Shown: positions 22,860-31,218 of the stretch, piece after piece
Layout of the letters: each line of letters opens with the position of its first letter
Position numbering within the stretch: position 1 is the stretch's first letter
Source: UBA5018 sp044375975
GTDB lineage: Bacteria; Cyanobacteriota; Cyanobacteriia; PCC-6307; Cyanobiaceae
NCBI GenBank assembly: GCA_044375975.1
Contig: JBILLQ010000029.1
Span: forward strand, 1-36,980
Reading direction: 5' to 3'
Length of the DNA: 36,980 nucleotides
Position numbers and translations under genes: made by a program
The notes under the pieces: generated by a model
Seen by the model: the letters and a program-made list of their open reading frames with translations, nothing else
Told to the model about the DNA's origin: nothing
Database searches by the model: none

Positions 22860-24533
22860 ATGCTGAGGCTGAGCCAACTGAAGCTGCCCCTGGACCACAG
22901 CCAGGCAGACCTGGAGGCCGCCGTGGTCAAACGTCTGCGGCTGCAGCCCGGTGAACTACTCGGCCTGCGGCTAGCCAAACGCAGCGTCGATGCCCGCCGC
23001 AAACCCTATGTGTATCTGGTTTACAGCCTGGATGTGGAACTGGCCCCGGCAGCGGAACAGGCCTTGCTGGCCAGGGCAAAAGCCGATCCCCAACTAACCG
23101 CCAGCCCGGATACCGCCTATCGCTTCCTGGTGGCACCTGTCGCGGTGGAGCGGCTGGGGTTGATCGCCAGCGGCTGCCGGCCAGTGGTGATTGGCGCCGG
23201 CCCCTGCGGTTATTTCGCGGCCCTGTTACTGGCCCAGATGGGACTGCGGCCGCTGCTATTGGAGAGGGGCCAAGCGGTGAAACAACGCAGCGCCGACACC
23301 TTCGGATTCTGGCGGGGCGAACAACCATTCAACCCCGAATCCAATGCCCAATTTGGCGAGGGTGGTGCCGGCACCTTTTCCGATGGCAAGCTCTATAGCC
23401 AGGTAAGTGAACCCCAGGCCTATTGCCGCAAGGTGCTGGAAGAGCTGGTGGCTGCCGGGGCCAATGCCGAAATCCTCACCCTGCACCGGCCCCACATCGG
23501 CACCTTCAAATTGGCGACGGTGGTGCGTGGCCTGAGGGCTCGGATCGAATCCCTCGGCGGTGAAGTGCGCTTTGGCTGCCGGGTGGATGCCCTGGATTTA
23601 GATCCGGTCAGCCGCCAACTGCGGGGGCTGGTCTTAGCCAATGGCGAGCGGCTGAGCGCTAGTCACGCGGTGATCGCCATGGGGCACAGTGCCCGCGACA
23701 CCTTCGCCCAGTTACGAGCCCAGGGGGTGGCCATGCAGGCCAAACCCTTTGCGATCGGCGTGCGGATCGAGCACCCCCAGGGGCTAATTGATCGAGCCCG
23801 TTACGGCGAGGCCGCCGGCCACCCCCAGCTGGGGGCGGCAGATTACAAATTGGTGCACCATTGCACCGCTGCGGAGCTGTTGGGCCGCGACGTCTACAGC
23901 TTTTGCATGTGTCCCGGCGGCCTGGTGGTGGGCGCCACCTCCGAGCCGGGTCGGGTGGTGACCAATGGCATGAGCCAGCACAGCCGCAACGAGCGCAATG
24001 CCAACAGTGGGCTTGTGGTCAACGTCACCCTCGCGGACCTGGAGCCCTATGGCGATGGGCCCGGCGATCCCCTGGCGGGGGTGGCCTTTCAGCGCCATTG
24101 GGAGAGCCAAGCATTTATCGCTGGCGGTGGCGATTTTCAGGCACCAGCCCAGAGCGTGGCCGATTTCCTGGCCGGGGGCAGCTGCCAGGCAGAGGCCAAA
24201 GCAGCCCTGCAACCCTCCTACTTGCCCGGCGTGCGTTACACCAGCCTTGAGTGCTGTTTACCAAAGTTTGTGCTGGCGGCCCTGAGGGAGGCGCTGCCGG
24301 TGTTTGAGCGACGCATTCCTGGCTTTGCCGGCCAGGCGGCCCTGTTAACCGCCGTGGAAACGCGCACCTCATCGCCTGTACGCATTCCACGCCATGCAAA
24401 AACCCTGGAGTGCAGTAACACTCCAGGGCTGTATCCCGGCGGAGAAGGAGCCGGTTATGCGGGCGGCATCCTGTCGGCGGCGATCGATGGGATCAAACTG
24501 GCCGAACAGGTAGCCCTCAGCATTTGCGGTTAA
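22860..24533 (+). CDS. COG2509-type NAD(P)/FAD-dependent oxidoreductase
   Basis: 557 residues from ATG at 22860 (MLRLSQLKLPLDH). The N-terminal ~95 residues form the small domain of this family (LGLRLAKRSVDARRKPYVYLVYSLDV). The FAD fold begins VVIGAGPCGYFAALLLAQMG, and the family hallmark NAQFGEGGAGTFSDGKLYSQV follows. The C-terminal FAD segment is PGLYPGGEGAGYAGGILSAAIDG. These flavoproteins are widely conserved and usually called uncharacterised FAD-dependent dehydrogenases; the substrate is unknown. The gene is divergent from the small ORF and MBL-fold gene, and convergent with abrB. Confidence 0.9.
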   Translation: MLRLSQLKLPLDHSQADLEAAVVKRLRLQPGELLGLRLAKRSVDARRKPYVYLVYSLDVELAPAAEQALLARAKADPQLTASPDTAYRFLVAPVAVERLGLIASGCRPVVIGAGPCGYFAALLLAQMGLRPLLLERGQAVKQRSADTFGFWRGEQPFNPESNAQFGEGGAGTFSDGKLYSQVSEPQAYCRKVLEELVAAGANAEILTLHRPHIGTFKLATVVRGLRARIESLGGEVRFGCRVDALDLDPVSRQLRGLVLANGERLSASHAVIAMGHSARDTFAQLRAQGVAMQAKPFAIGVRIEHPQGLIDRARYGEAAGHPQLGAADYKLVHHCTAAELLGRDVYSFCMCPGGLVVGATSEPGRVVTNGMSQHSRNERNANSGLVVNVTLADLEPYGDGPGDPLAGVAFQRHWESQAFIAGGGDFQAPAQSVADFLAGGSCQAEAKAALQPSYLPGVRYTSLECCLPKFVLAALREALPVFERRIPGFAGQAALLTAVETRTSSPVRIPRHAKTLECSNTPGLYPGGEGAGYAGGILSAAIDGIKLAEQVALSICG

Positions 24534-24608
24534 CAGGCTAGAAGGCTGAAAACAGGCGAGAAGGCTGGTAACAGGCCAGAAGCCTGGTAAAAGTCTAAAC
24601 GCCTGGTC
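24533..24608 (+). repeat. Four 19-nt tandem units right after the COG2509 stop codon
   Basis: Units at 24533-24551, 24552-24570, 24571-24589 and 24590-24608 share the pattern ACAGGC-AGAAGGCTGGTA with increasing divergence. The first begins on the last base of the TAA stop. The 19-nt period breaks frame, consistent with non-coding sequence. Confidence 0.85.
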
Positions 24609-24657
24609 TCTTGGGAAAGAAGCCTGATAGGGGAGAAAGCTTGCTGGGGGCTGAACC

Positions 24658-24677
24658 TGCTGATCAGCTGATCAGCA
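24658..24677. promoter_or_regulatory. Perfect 20-bp palindrome downstream of abrB
   Basis: TGCTGATCAGCTGATCAGCA is identical to its own reverse complement over all 20 bases. It sits 2 nt beyond the abrB stop codon, in the gap between convergent genes. There is no T-tract, so it is not a standard intrinsic terminator. It could be a hairpin slowing transcription from both sides, or a dimeric protein's binding site. The role is unproven. Confidence 0.5.
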
Positions 24678-24679
24678 GA

Positions 24680-25051
24680 TCACTCCTCGTCTTCTTCAAC
24701 ACCTTCAGCACCGAGGGGCACCAGGCGGATTTGCTTGCGGCCGAGCTTGATTTCAAACTCGTCGCCGGGCTTGAGATCGAGCATGGCGGTGTAGGCCCTG
24801 CCCACCATCAGGTTGCCATTGAATTGCACCTTGGTGAAGAAGCTGAGTTTGCGGCCTCCCTTGCCAGTTTTGGGGCCGCCGCCAAAATCGACGCCCTTGG
24901 CATTGAGCAGGGCTTCGTAGAAGGCAGTGAAGTTCAGGCGCTCGGATCCGTCCTTCTTAATGGACAGGTAACCGCAGGAACGTACCAGCTCAGATTTGCT
25001 GACATCGCCAAGCTCTTTGACTTTGGCGAGCAGGTCGGGTCCCGTAAGCAT
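24680..25051 (-). CDS. cyAbrB-family transcriptional regulator
   Basis: 123 residues. The N-terminal part (LLAKVKELGDVSKSELVRSCGY) and the central SERLNFTAFYEALLNAKG segment are typical of cyanobacterial AbrB homologs. The C-terminal AbrB-like DNA-binding domain follows (FFTKVQFNGNLMVGRAYTAMLDLKPGDEFEIKLGRKQIRLV), then an acidic tail. Cyanobacterial members regulate carbon and nitrogen metabolism and often bind DNA with low sequence specificity. I cannot separate the two paralog groups with certainty, so no symbol is given. It is monocistronic as far as seen, with a 249-nt upstream gap for regulation. Confidence 0.9.
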   Translation of the reverse strand: MLTGPDLLAKVKELGDVSKSELVRSCGYLSIKKDGSERLNFTAFYEALLNAKGVDFGGGPKTGKGGRKLSFFTKVQFNGNLMVGRAYTAMLDLKPGDEFEIKLGRKQIRLVPLGAEGVEEDEE

Positions 25052-25300
25052 TGAGTGGGTTATGCAACTTCTGCATTATGCATCCCCGCGGAACCTTTTG
25101 CAATATCGATGCAGGCCCCAGCCGCCTCCTAGGGACGCCAGCTGCAACGCCCAGCGGAACCTGGTGGGGGTTGACAATGATCAGCAGCCCCAGCAGCGGC
25201 TAGAGAGGATCGGGAATAGAGCTTCATCGCCATAGCAGGCCCCTGGGCGTACTAGCTCAGGACACCGCCAGCGGCGCAACAGATGAGGGCCTAGATGCGT
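25052..25300. other. Intergenic region upstream of abrB
   Basis: No gene is supported. The part next to abrB (25055-25115) is relatively AT-rich with TGCA-containing words (TATGCAACTTCTGCATTATG) and likely carries the abrB promoter. I find no tRNA, riboswitch or terminator that I can defend. Confidence 0.4.
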
Positions 25301-26125
25301 TCAGGCCTGACTGACAATACCGCTCCATTGCACGGCCTTCACCTGATCACGCCGCCAGGAATGAAACAACAAGGGCTCCGCCAGCGTGCACAAGGGACAC
25401 AGGGCAATCTGGCCGGCCGGTATGCCATACAATTTTAATTGTTGACGGGCGGCGGCGCGAATATCGAGGCGATCGTGACCGGGCTGGGGATCTTCCTGCA
25501 GCGCACCACAGCTCCTCAACTCCTCCAGGGCCCGCTCAGGACTAACTGCTCCTGGGTACTGCTGAGCCAGTCCAAGCCCCAGGGCCAGCTGGATACTCAC
25601 CTGCCGCTGTACCTGATAATTGCTGCCGCTCACCGCCGGGCCCAGGGCTACCAGCAGATCGGAGCGGCGGCTGCCCATCGCTTCCAATTGTTCGATAGCC
25701 GCGATCAAGATTCGTCCAGCCACCCCACGCCAACCCGCATGACAAGCTGCCACGGCCCCGCGCCGGGGATCTGCCAACAGCACTGGGGTGCAGTCCGCTC
25801 CGCACACCCACAAACTCTGGCCACCAGCATCACTGAATAGGCCATCGGCTTGCGGCCAGGGCTCACCAGCGGCAGCGCTGGCGGGCAACACCAGGGCACT
25901 GTGAATTTGGCGGGGCTGGTGCACACTCACCCCGGCGCTGACATAGCCAGCCAATTGATCGGGCCCACGTCCATGCCACTGGCGCGTGAAAAAACCGTGC
26001 TCAAAGCCAGAGAGCAGATCTGCCTGGAGGTAATGGCCTCCATAACAACCGAGCCAAGTCCAGCCTGGTAAGCAATTGAAGCTGGCGTCAGGCCGATCAA
26101 AAGGAGGGTCGAGGGCCTCGGCCAT
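25301..26125 (-). CDS. pgeF: Peptidoglycan editing factor / multicopper polyphenol-oxidase-fold protein
   Basis: 274 residues of the YfiH/PgeF (laccase-domain) family. The three metal ligands are present: His75 in QPRQIHSALV, Cys112 in CGADCTPVLLAD, and His129 in AACHAGWRG. The GLGLAQQYPGAV-like middle and ALCPLCTLAEPLLFHSWRRD end also fit. Family members remove mis-incorporated residues from peptidoglycan precursors or act as purine nucleosidases/adenosine deaminases; which one applies is not decidable here. ATG at 26125 overlaps the Tab2 stop codon by one base (TGATG), so it is translationally coupled to the gene upstream. Confidence 0.92.
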   Translation of the reverse strand: MAEALDPPFDRPDASFNCLPGWTWLGCYGGHYLQADLLSGFEHGFFTRQWHGRGPDQLAGYVSAGVSVHQPRQIHSALVLPASAAAGEPWPQADGLFSDAGGQSLWVCGADCTPVLLADPRRGAVAACHAGWRGVAGRILIAAIEQLEAMGSRRSDLLVALGPAVSGSNYQVQRQVSIQLALGLGLAQQYPGAVSPERALEELRSCGALQEDPQPGHDRLDIRAAARQQLKLYGIPAGQIALCPLCTLAEPLLFHSWRRDQVKAVQWSGIVSQA

Positions 26126-27024
26126 CAGGCATCCGGCAAATCGCGCAGCATCCAAAAACCCTCGAACCGCTGATCCCGTTCGTCGGCCTGCACGGCAATG
26201 AACTGCAGCCCGCCGGCCCCTTGACGAGCCAGGGCAAAAGCTTCGCTAGCGGCAGCTGCCGCATCGGCCGCCAAGTTGGAGAGCAGCCAGCGATCTTCCA
26301 GGCCAGCCTCCAGCACCAGTTGCTGGCCATCCATCTCCAATCGCACCGGCTCTAGGCCCGCCAACCAGCCGGCGATCGCCAGGGCGCGACTGGCGCTGAA
26401 CAGGCGAATACCCGGCACCGGAGCCTCGGGATCGAAATCATCTGGGAGGGGCACCAGGCCAGAGAAGCCCACCTCCCATTCCGCCGCCGCAGCCAGGGCG
26501 CCAGCGGGCAGGCTGGCCCAGGCCCAGCGATCGCCGCGAGCGGCCTCCGGCAGGGGAAGCGGCACCGGGCGAATCGGTGCGGCCGGGGGAGCCAAAGGAC
26601 CGGCAAGATACCCCTCTTCTGCTGGATAAACCTGCTGCTGCCGCTGCTGGAGCCACTCCACCAGGGCGTAGCAGCGCCGGCTGGGCAACAGCTCCAGACC
26701 CAACCCCTCGGCGGCCCTTTGCACCATCGTGCGCATCGAAGCGCGCCAGCAGCGCAGTCGCCGCGGCGGCGCCAGGCCCAGCTGCTGGGCCTCGGCCATG
26801 GCCGTTTGCAGGGCCTGCCGCAGCCAGATCGAATTAACACTGGTGGACGGGCAGCTAACGGCCAGGCGAAAAGGCTCCAGCTCCTGCCCAGGGATGGGAG
26901 TGGAGCAGATCAGCAGTTCCCAGCGCTTCTTGCCGTCGGCGTCCAGGATTGGTCGAGAGTAGTAATCGAGCTCCCAGTCAGCGGTTTGCTGGCCTGCTGT
27001 CGGATTCGCCAAGGCCCTGGTCAT
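26125..27024 (-). CDS. Tab2/Atab2-family RNA-binding protein
   Basis: 299 residues. The hallmark start WELDYYSRPILDADGKKRWELL is near residue 17, followed by LRQALQTAMAE, RCWRASMRTMVQRAAEGLG and the PLPEAARGDRWAWASLP segment of the DUF1092 family. In algae and plants Tab2/Atab2 binds the psaB leader and is needed to translate photosystem I reaction-centre proteins. The cyanobacterial version presumably acts on photosystem mRNAs too. Its start overlaps the stop of the S1-like gene and its stop overlaps the pgeF start, both as TGATG. Coupling to an RNA-binding S1-like protein fits a shared role in translation. Confidence 0.92.
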   Translation of the reverse strand: MTRALANPTAGQQTADWELDYYSRPILDADGKKRWELLICSTPIPGQELEPFRLAVSCPSTSVNSIWLRQALQTAMAEAQQLGLAPPRRLRCWRASMRTMVQRAAEGLGLELLPSRRCYALVEWLQQRQQQVYPAEEGYLAGPLAPPAAPIRPVPLPLPEAARGDRWAWASLPAGALAAAAEWEVGFSGLVPLPDDFDPEAPVPGIRLFSASRALAIAGWLAGLEPVRLEMDGQQLVLEAGLEDRWLLSNLAADAAAAASEAFALARQGAGGLQFIAVQADERDQRFEGFWMLRDLPDA

Positions 27025-28307
27025 CAGAGGGTTTGCTCCTGCTGACGCAGCACCGAGCGGGCGCGGTTGGCCCGATCGACGGCTTCTGCCATCACCTTCT
27101 CCTTATCGATCAACAACTCGCCCGGGGGGCCCTCCAGCAGTGCTGTGTTGAGGGCAATGCGACCGCGACCGGGATCCAATTCAGTAATCAGGGCCTTGAG
27201 GCGATCGCCCTGGTTGAACACCTCCCGCAGGTCTCGCAACTGGCCCGCGGTGATACTGCTCTGGTGCAACAGGCCACTGACACCGCCAAGATCCACAAAG
27301 AATCCATAGGGCTTCACCGACACCACAACCCCCTCCACCAGCTGGCCCACCTCCAAATTGGCGAACTTGGCGGCGGTGGAGGCTTTTTTCTCCGAGAGCA
27401 CCAGCTTGCGGGTCTCTGAATTCACCTCCAAGAAGGTGACGCCGAGGGTCTTGCCCACCAGGGCCTCATGGTTTTCTCCATCGAGGAGTTGAGAGCGGGG
27501 GATGAAGCCGCGCAAACCCTCCAGATCACAGGTGATGCCGCCGCGATTGAAGCCGGTCACCTTCACCTGCACCACCTTGGCTTCTTTTTCCATCGCCTTC
27601 AGCTTCTCCCAGCTTTGGCGCAGGGCCAGGGCGCGAACGCTGATGGTCACCATGCCATCGGCGTTCTGCTCGCGGGTAACCAGCACCTCCAACTCAAGTC
27701 CCTTCGGGAAGCGCTCCTTGAGATTTGTGATCACCCCAAGCCCACATTCTTTCTTGGGCATGAAACCCGGCGCCTTGCCGCCGATATCCACGTAGACCCC
27801 GTCGCTCTCCATACCGATCACCACCCCCTTAACCACCTCGCCGGTGGTGCCAACACCATCGTTTTCATCGAGGGCGGCGAGGAAAGCCTCCTCGTCAAAG
27901 TCGAACTCATCGACGGTGCGCGGGGCGCTGCGGGCTGGGGCCGCCCCGGCTGGAGCAGCCTGGCCAGCGGCCGCGGGCCGGCGGCGGCTGGCATCGGGGC
28001 CGAGCAGGTCGGCCATGGTGATGCCATCCATGCTCTCCAACTCAAACAACTCGGCGTCATTGCGAGCCGGTGGGCGAACGGGGGCTGCCGTTTGCCGGAC
28101 CACTGTTAGAGGAGCCGCCGCCGGCGCCACAGCTGAGCCGGCGGTGGCTGAGCTGGAGGGAGCTGAGCCGCCGGCGTCTGACTCATCCTTTTTGATCATC
28201 ATTACCTGGGGCGGCTTGCGCAGGGGCGCAGCCGGTTTTGGTCGCGGCGCACCGGGGGACACCGGGCGAGCCGAAGAGGAGGGCTGGGAGTTGCCGGTGC
28301 CGGCCAT
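27024..28307 (-). CDS. Ribosomal protein S1-like RNA-binding protein
   Basis: 427 residues. A Pro/Ala/Ser-rich N-terminal region of about 150 residues precedes three S1 OB-fold repeats: GEVVKGVVIGMESDGVYVDIGGKAPGF, a central repeat with VKVTGFNRGGITCDLEGLRGFIP, and GQLVEGVVVSVKPYGFFVDLGG. S1 recruits mRNA to the 30S subunit. Cyanobacteria carry more than one S1 homolog, and this one, with the long disordered leader and Tab2 next door, may be the second (rps1b-like) copy, so I leave the symbol blank. ATG at 28307 (MAGTGNSQ) is preferred over the open frame to 28382, which would overlap the divergent creatininase-like gene. Confidence 0.9.
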   Translation of the reverse strand: MAGTGNSQPSSSARPVSPGAPRPKPAAPLRKPPQVMMIKKDESDAGGSAPSSSATAGSAVAPAAAPLTVVRQTAAPVRPPARNDAELFELESMDGITMADLLGPDASRRRPAAAGQAAPAGAAPARSAPRTVDEFDFDEEAFLAALDENDGVGTTGEVVKGVVIGMESDGVYVDIGGKAPGFMPKKECGLGVITNLKERFPKGLELEVLVTREQNADGMVTISVRALALRQSWEKLKAMEKEAKVVQVKVTGFNRGGITCDLEGLRGFIPRSQLLDGENHEALVGKTLGVTFLEVNSETRKLVLSEKKASTAAKFANLEVGQLVEGVVVSVKPYGFFVDLGGVSGLLHQSSITAGQLRDLREVFNQGDRLKALITELDPGRGRIALNTALLEGPPGELLIDKEKVMAEAVDRANRARSVLRQQEQTL

Positions 28308-28376
28308 CGAGCCTGGGGTGCTGTATGGGGTTTCACACTGTAAGGACGTGATCAGGCCGACATTGGCCCCGGGGCC

Positions 28377-29192
28377 ATGCAAAGGCGATTAGAGCTGCTC
28401 CCGGCCCCAGCGGTGAGGGAGCTGGCCCAACGAGAAGGCAGCACCGTGATCTGGCCCTTCGGGGCGGTGGAGCAACACGGACCCCACCTACCCCTGGGCA
28501 CCGATGGGCTGTTTGCCGAGCGGATATTGGATGGGGCCTTGGCCGGCCTGCCGGAGCAGCTGGCGGTGGCCAGATTGCCGCTCCAGCCGATTGGCTTCTC
28601 TCCGGAGCACAGCGGCTTTGCCGGCAGCCTCAGCCTGCCGGCCGACTTGATCATCCAGATGGTGGTAGCCGTGGGCGTGAATCTGGCCGCAGCCGGTTTC
28701 AAGCGGCTGGTGCTGTTCAACGGCCACGGCGGCCAGATTGGCCTGCTGCAGGTGGCCAGCCGCCAACTGCGCCTGGCCCGGCCGAGCTTGGCGGTGTTGC
28801 CCTGCTTTTTGTGGAGTGGTCCGGAGCAGGTCTGGGAGCTGATTCCCGAACCGGAACGCAGCCAAGGGCTCCATGCCGGCCAGGCGGAAACCAGCCTGAT
28901 GCTGCACCTGGCACCCGAGCTGGTGGGGCCAGAGCGCCCTGCCGATGGCCTGGAAGGCCCGCCCATACCCGCCGGTTGGAGCCTGGAGGGCCAGGCCCCC
29001 TGTGCCTGGCTCACCGGCGATATCAGCCGCAGTGGCGTGATCGGTGATGCCGGCGCTGCCAGCGCCGCCCTGGGGGCTGAGCTGGAAAAACGCCTGGTGG
29101 CGGGCTGGCAGCGGCGCTTCTCGAGCCTGCTCAACTCCCGCTGGCCCGCCCCTGGAGCGGCGATCGGCTCTCAAACAGAAGGCGGTGGCTAG
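28377..29192 (+). CDS. Creatininase-family amidohydrolase
   Basis: 271 residues. The family signature GAVEQHGPHLPLGTDGLFAE (metal-binding Glu, His and Asp) is at about 27-46, FNGHGGQIGLLQVA at about 117-130, and HAGQAETSLMLHL later. All expected metal ligands are visible. Relatives hydrolyse creatinine, mycofactocin precursors or formamide groups in riboflavin/F420-type pathways, so the real substrate is unknown. It is divergent from the S1-like gene with a 69-nt gap and lies 33 nt before the aldehyde-deformylating oxygenase gene. Confidence 0.88.
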   Translation: MQRRLELLPAPAVRELAQREGSTVIWPFGAVEQHGPHLPLGTDGLFAERILDGALAGLPEQLAVARLPLQPIGFSPEHSGFAGSLSLPADLIIQMVVAVGVNLAAAGFKRLVLFNGHGGQIGLLQVASRQLRLARPSLAVLPCFLWSGPEQVWELIPEPERSQGLHAGQAETSLMLHLAPELVGPERPADGLEGPPIPAGWSLEGQAPCAWLTGDISRSGVIGDAGAASAALGAELEKRLVAGWQRRFSSLLNSRWPAPGAAIGSQTEGGG

Positions 29193-29225
29193 AGTTGAAC
29201 GAATTCGAAGCACACTGCGGTAATC

Positions 29226-29951
29226 ATGGCGACCCTTGCCTCCCCGGCTGAAACGAGCACCCAAGGTCAGGCCTGCGGGAGCCTGCCTGACTTCGCCTGC
29301 GAAATCTATAAAGACGCCTACAGCCGCATCAACGCCATCGTCATCGAAGGCGAGCAAGAGGCCCACGACAACTACATCTCCATTGGCAAGCTGATCCCAG
29401 ACCAGGCCGAGGAGCTGAGCCGTCTGGCCAGGATGGAGCTCAAGCACATGAAGGGCTTCACCGCCTGCGCCAACAACCTGGGCGTGAGCGCTGACATGGA
29501 CTTCGCCAAGCGCTTCTTTTCTCCCCTCCACGGCAACTTCCAGAAGGCCCTAGCCGAAGGCAAAGTGGTGACCTGCTTGCTGATCCAGGCGATCCTGATC
29601 GAGGCCTTCGCCATCTCCGCTTACCACATTTACATCCCAGTTGCCGATCCCTTCGCCCGCAAGATCACCGAGGGGGTGGTGAAAGATGAATATACCCATC
29701 TCAACTATGGCCAGGAATGGCTGAAGGCAAATCTAGGCACGATCCGCGAAGAGTTTGAACAGGCCAATCGCGAAAACCTGCCCCTGGTGCGCAGGATGCT
29801 GGATCAAGTGGCCGGCGACGCCGCCAAGCTGGCGATGGACAAGGAAGACCTGATGGCAGATTTCCTCAGCTCCTACCAGGAGTCGCTGATCGAAATCGGC
29901 TTCAGCTCTCGCGAAATCGCCCGCATGGCCGCCGCCGCCCTGGTGGGTTGA
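29226..29951 (+). CDS. ado: Aldehyde-deformylating oxygenase (alkane synthase)
   Basis: 241 residues of the ferritin-like di-iron family. All six ligands known for cyanobacterial ADO are present: Glu43, Glu71 and His74 (ELKH), Glu126, Glu155 and His158 (KDEYTH). It converts fatty aldehyde to an alkane one carbon shorter plus formate, using oxygen and reductant. The substrate comes from the acyl-ACP reductase encoded 39 nt downstream on the same strand. The length matches the family with a slightly longer Ala/Ser/Thr-rich start. Confidence 0.97.
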   Translation: MATLASPAETSTQGQACGSLPDFACEIYKDAYSRINAIVIEGEQEAHDNYISIGKLIPDQAEELSRLARMELKHMKGFTACANNLGVSADMDFAKRFFSPLHGNFQKALAEGKVVTCLLIQAILIEAFAISAYHIYIPVADPFARKITEGVVKDEYTHLNYGQEWLKANLGTIREEFEQANRENLPLVRRMLDQVAGDAAKLAMDKEDLMADFLSSYQESLIEIGFSSREIARMAAAALVG

Positions 29952-29990
29952 TCGTCGGATGTAGCGTGCGCGACACCCGACCCCCAGCGC

Positions 29991-31073
29991 ATGTTCGGCC
30001 TGATCGGTCATTCCACCAGCCTGGACCAGGCTCGCAGCAAGGCCCTGGCCCTGGGATTTCCGGAGTACGCCGAAGGAGATTTTGAGATGTGGTGCAGCGC
30101 TCCCCCCCAGCTGGTGGAGCGTATTCAGGTCACCAGTCTCACGGGCAAGCGCATCGAAGGGGCCTACATCGACTCAGTTTTTGTGCCTGAAATGCTGCGG
30201 CGTTTCAAGACCGCCAAGCGCAAAGTGCTGAGCGCCATGGAATTGGCCCAGAAGCAGGGCATCACGATCACCGCCCTGGGTGGCTTCACATCGATCATCT
30301 TCGAAGATTTCAAGCTGCTCAAGGAGCAACAGGTGCGAGCCACCACCCTCGACTGGCAGCGGTTCACCACCGGTAACACCCATACCGCCTGGGTGATCTG
30401 TCGCCAGGTGGAAGTCAATGCTCCCGCCCTTGGCATAGATCTGCGGCGGGCCAAGGTGGCTGTGGTGGGTGCCACGGGAGACATCGGCAGCGCCGTCTGT
30501 CGCTGGCTCAGTCAACGCACTGGAGTAGAGGAACTGCTGCTGGTGGCCCGTCAGCCCCAACCGCTGATCGATCTCCAGGCGGAACTGGGCACCGGACGCA
30601 TCCTCTCCCTGGAAGAGGCTTTACCCGAGGCAAACGTGGTGGTGTGGGTAGCCAGCTTGCCGGAAACCCTGAGCATCGACACCAAAAACCTCCGCTCACC
30701 CTGCCTGATGATCGATGGCGGCTATCCAAAAAATCTTGATAGCAAGGCCTCGGGCGAAACAGTGCATGTATTGAAGGGCGGCATCGTGGAATTTCACCAA
30801 GATATCGGCTGGCAGATGATGGAGGTGGCCGAGATGGAAAAACCCCAACGCCAGATGTTCGCCTGCTTTGCCGAGGCAATGCTTCTAGACTTCGAAGAGA
30901 TTCACACCAACTTCAGCTGGGGCCGCAACAATATAACCATAGAAAATATGGATTTAATTGGTGAGGCCTCACTTCGCCATGGCTTCCAGGCCCTTGGCTT
31001 GAAGGCCCTTGGCTCGCAGGCGGTTGGCTTGCAGGCCTCGCTTGCCGCCAGCCAGCCGGCCCTGCCAAGCTGA
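29991..31073 (+). CDS. aar: Long-chain acyl-ACP reductase
   Basis: 360 residues. The start MFGLIGHSTSLDQARSKA is characteristic, followed by GAYIDSVFVPEML, ITALGGFTSIIFEDF and the nucleotide-binding VAVVGATGDIGSAVCRWLS at about 155-173. It reduces acyl-ACP to fatty aldehyde with NADPH and forms the two-step alkane pathway with the preceding ado gene. Known AARs end at about 340 residues soon after NFSWGRNNITIENMDLIGEAS; here a further ~20-30 residues follow, built from four 15-nt repeats (QALGL, KALGS, QAVGL, QASLA). The tail is unlikely to be catalytic. Confidence 0.97.
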   Translation: MFGLIGHSTSLDQARSKALALGFPEYAEGDFEMWCSAPPQLVERIQVTSLTGKRIEGAYIDSVFVPEMLRRFKTAKRKVLSAMELAQKQGITITALGGFTSIIFEDFKLLKEQQVRATTLDWQRFTTGNTHTAWVICRQVEVNAPALGIDLRRAKVAVVGATGDIGSAVCRWLSQRTGVEELLLVARQPQPLIDLQAELGTGRILSLEEALPEANVVVWVASLPETLSIDTKNLRSPCLMIDGGYPKNLDSKASGETVHVLKGGIVEFHQDIGWQMMEVAEMEKPQRQMFACFAEAMLLDFEEIHTNFSWGRNNITIENMDLIGEASLRHGFQALGLKALGSQAVGLQASLAASQPALPS

Positions 31074-31144
31074 ACGAAACGGCCAAGCCAAATAAAACGG
31101 CCCAGCTAAATGAAGCTGCCCAGATAAAAGAAACGATCCAGCTG
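30981..31144 (+). repeat. Two adjacent tandem arrays at the end of aar (15-nt, then 18-nt units)
   Basis: Inside the gene: four 15-nt units at 30981, 30996, 31011 and 31026 (GGCTTCCAGGCCCTT type). From the last base of the TGA stop onward: four 18-nt units at 31073, 31091, 31109 and 31127 (AATAAAACGGCCCAGCTA type). The two arrays are unrelated to each other and both are degenerate, so at least two separate duplication histories occurred at one gene end. Confidence 0.92.
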
Positions 31145-31218
31145 AACCACCTGGATCGCCCCACCCGGCGCCCCGCTGCCCCTCTCCCTGCTGCCCCCTT
31201 CTCCCCATCCCCGTCATC

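Noticed and set aside
24658..24677. Palindrome as an intrinsic terminator
   Set aside because: There is no T-tract on either strand, so only a general palindrome is claimed.
25052..25300. tRNA or structured RNA in the abrB upstream gap
   Set aside because: No T-loop sequence (GGTTCAAATCC type), no cloverleaf pairing and no known riboswitch core could be found by eye.
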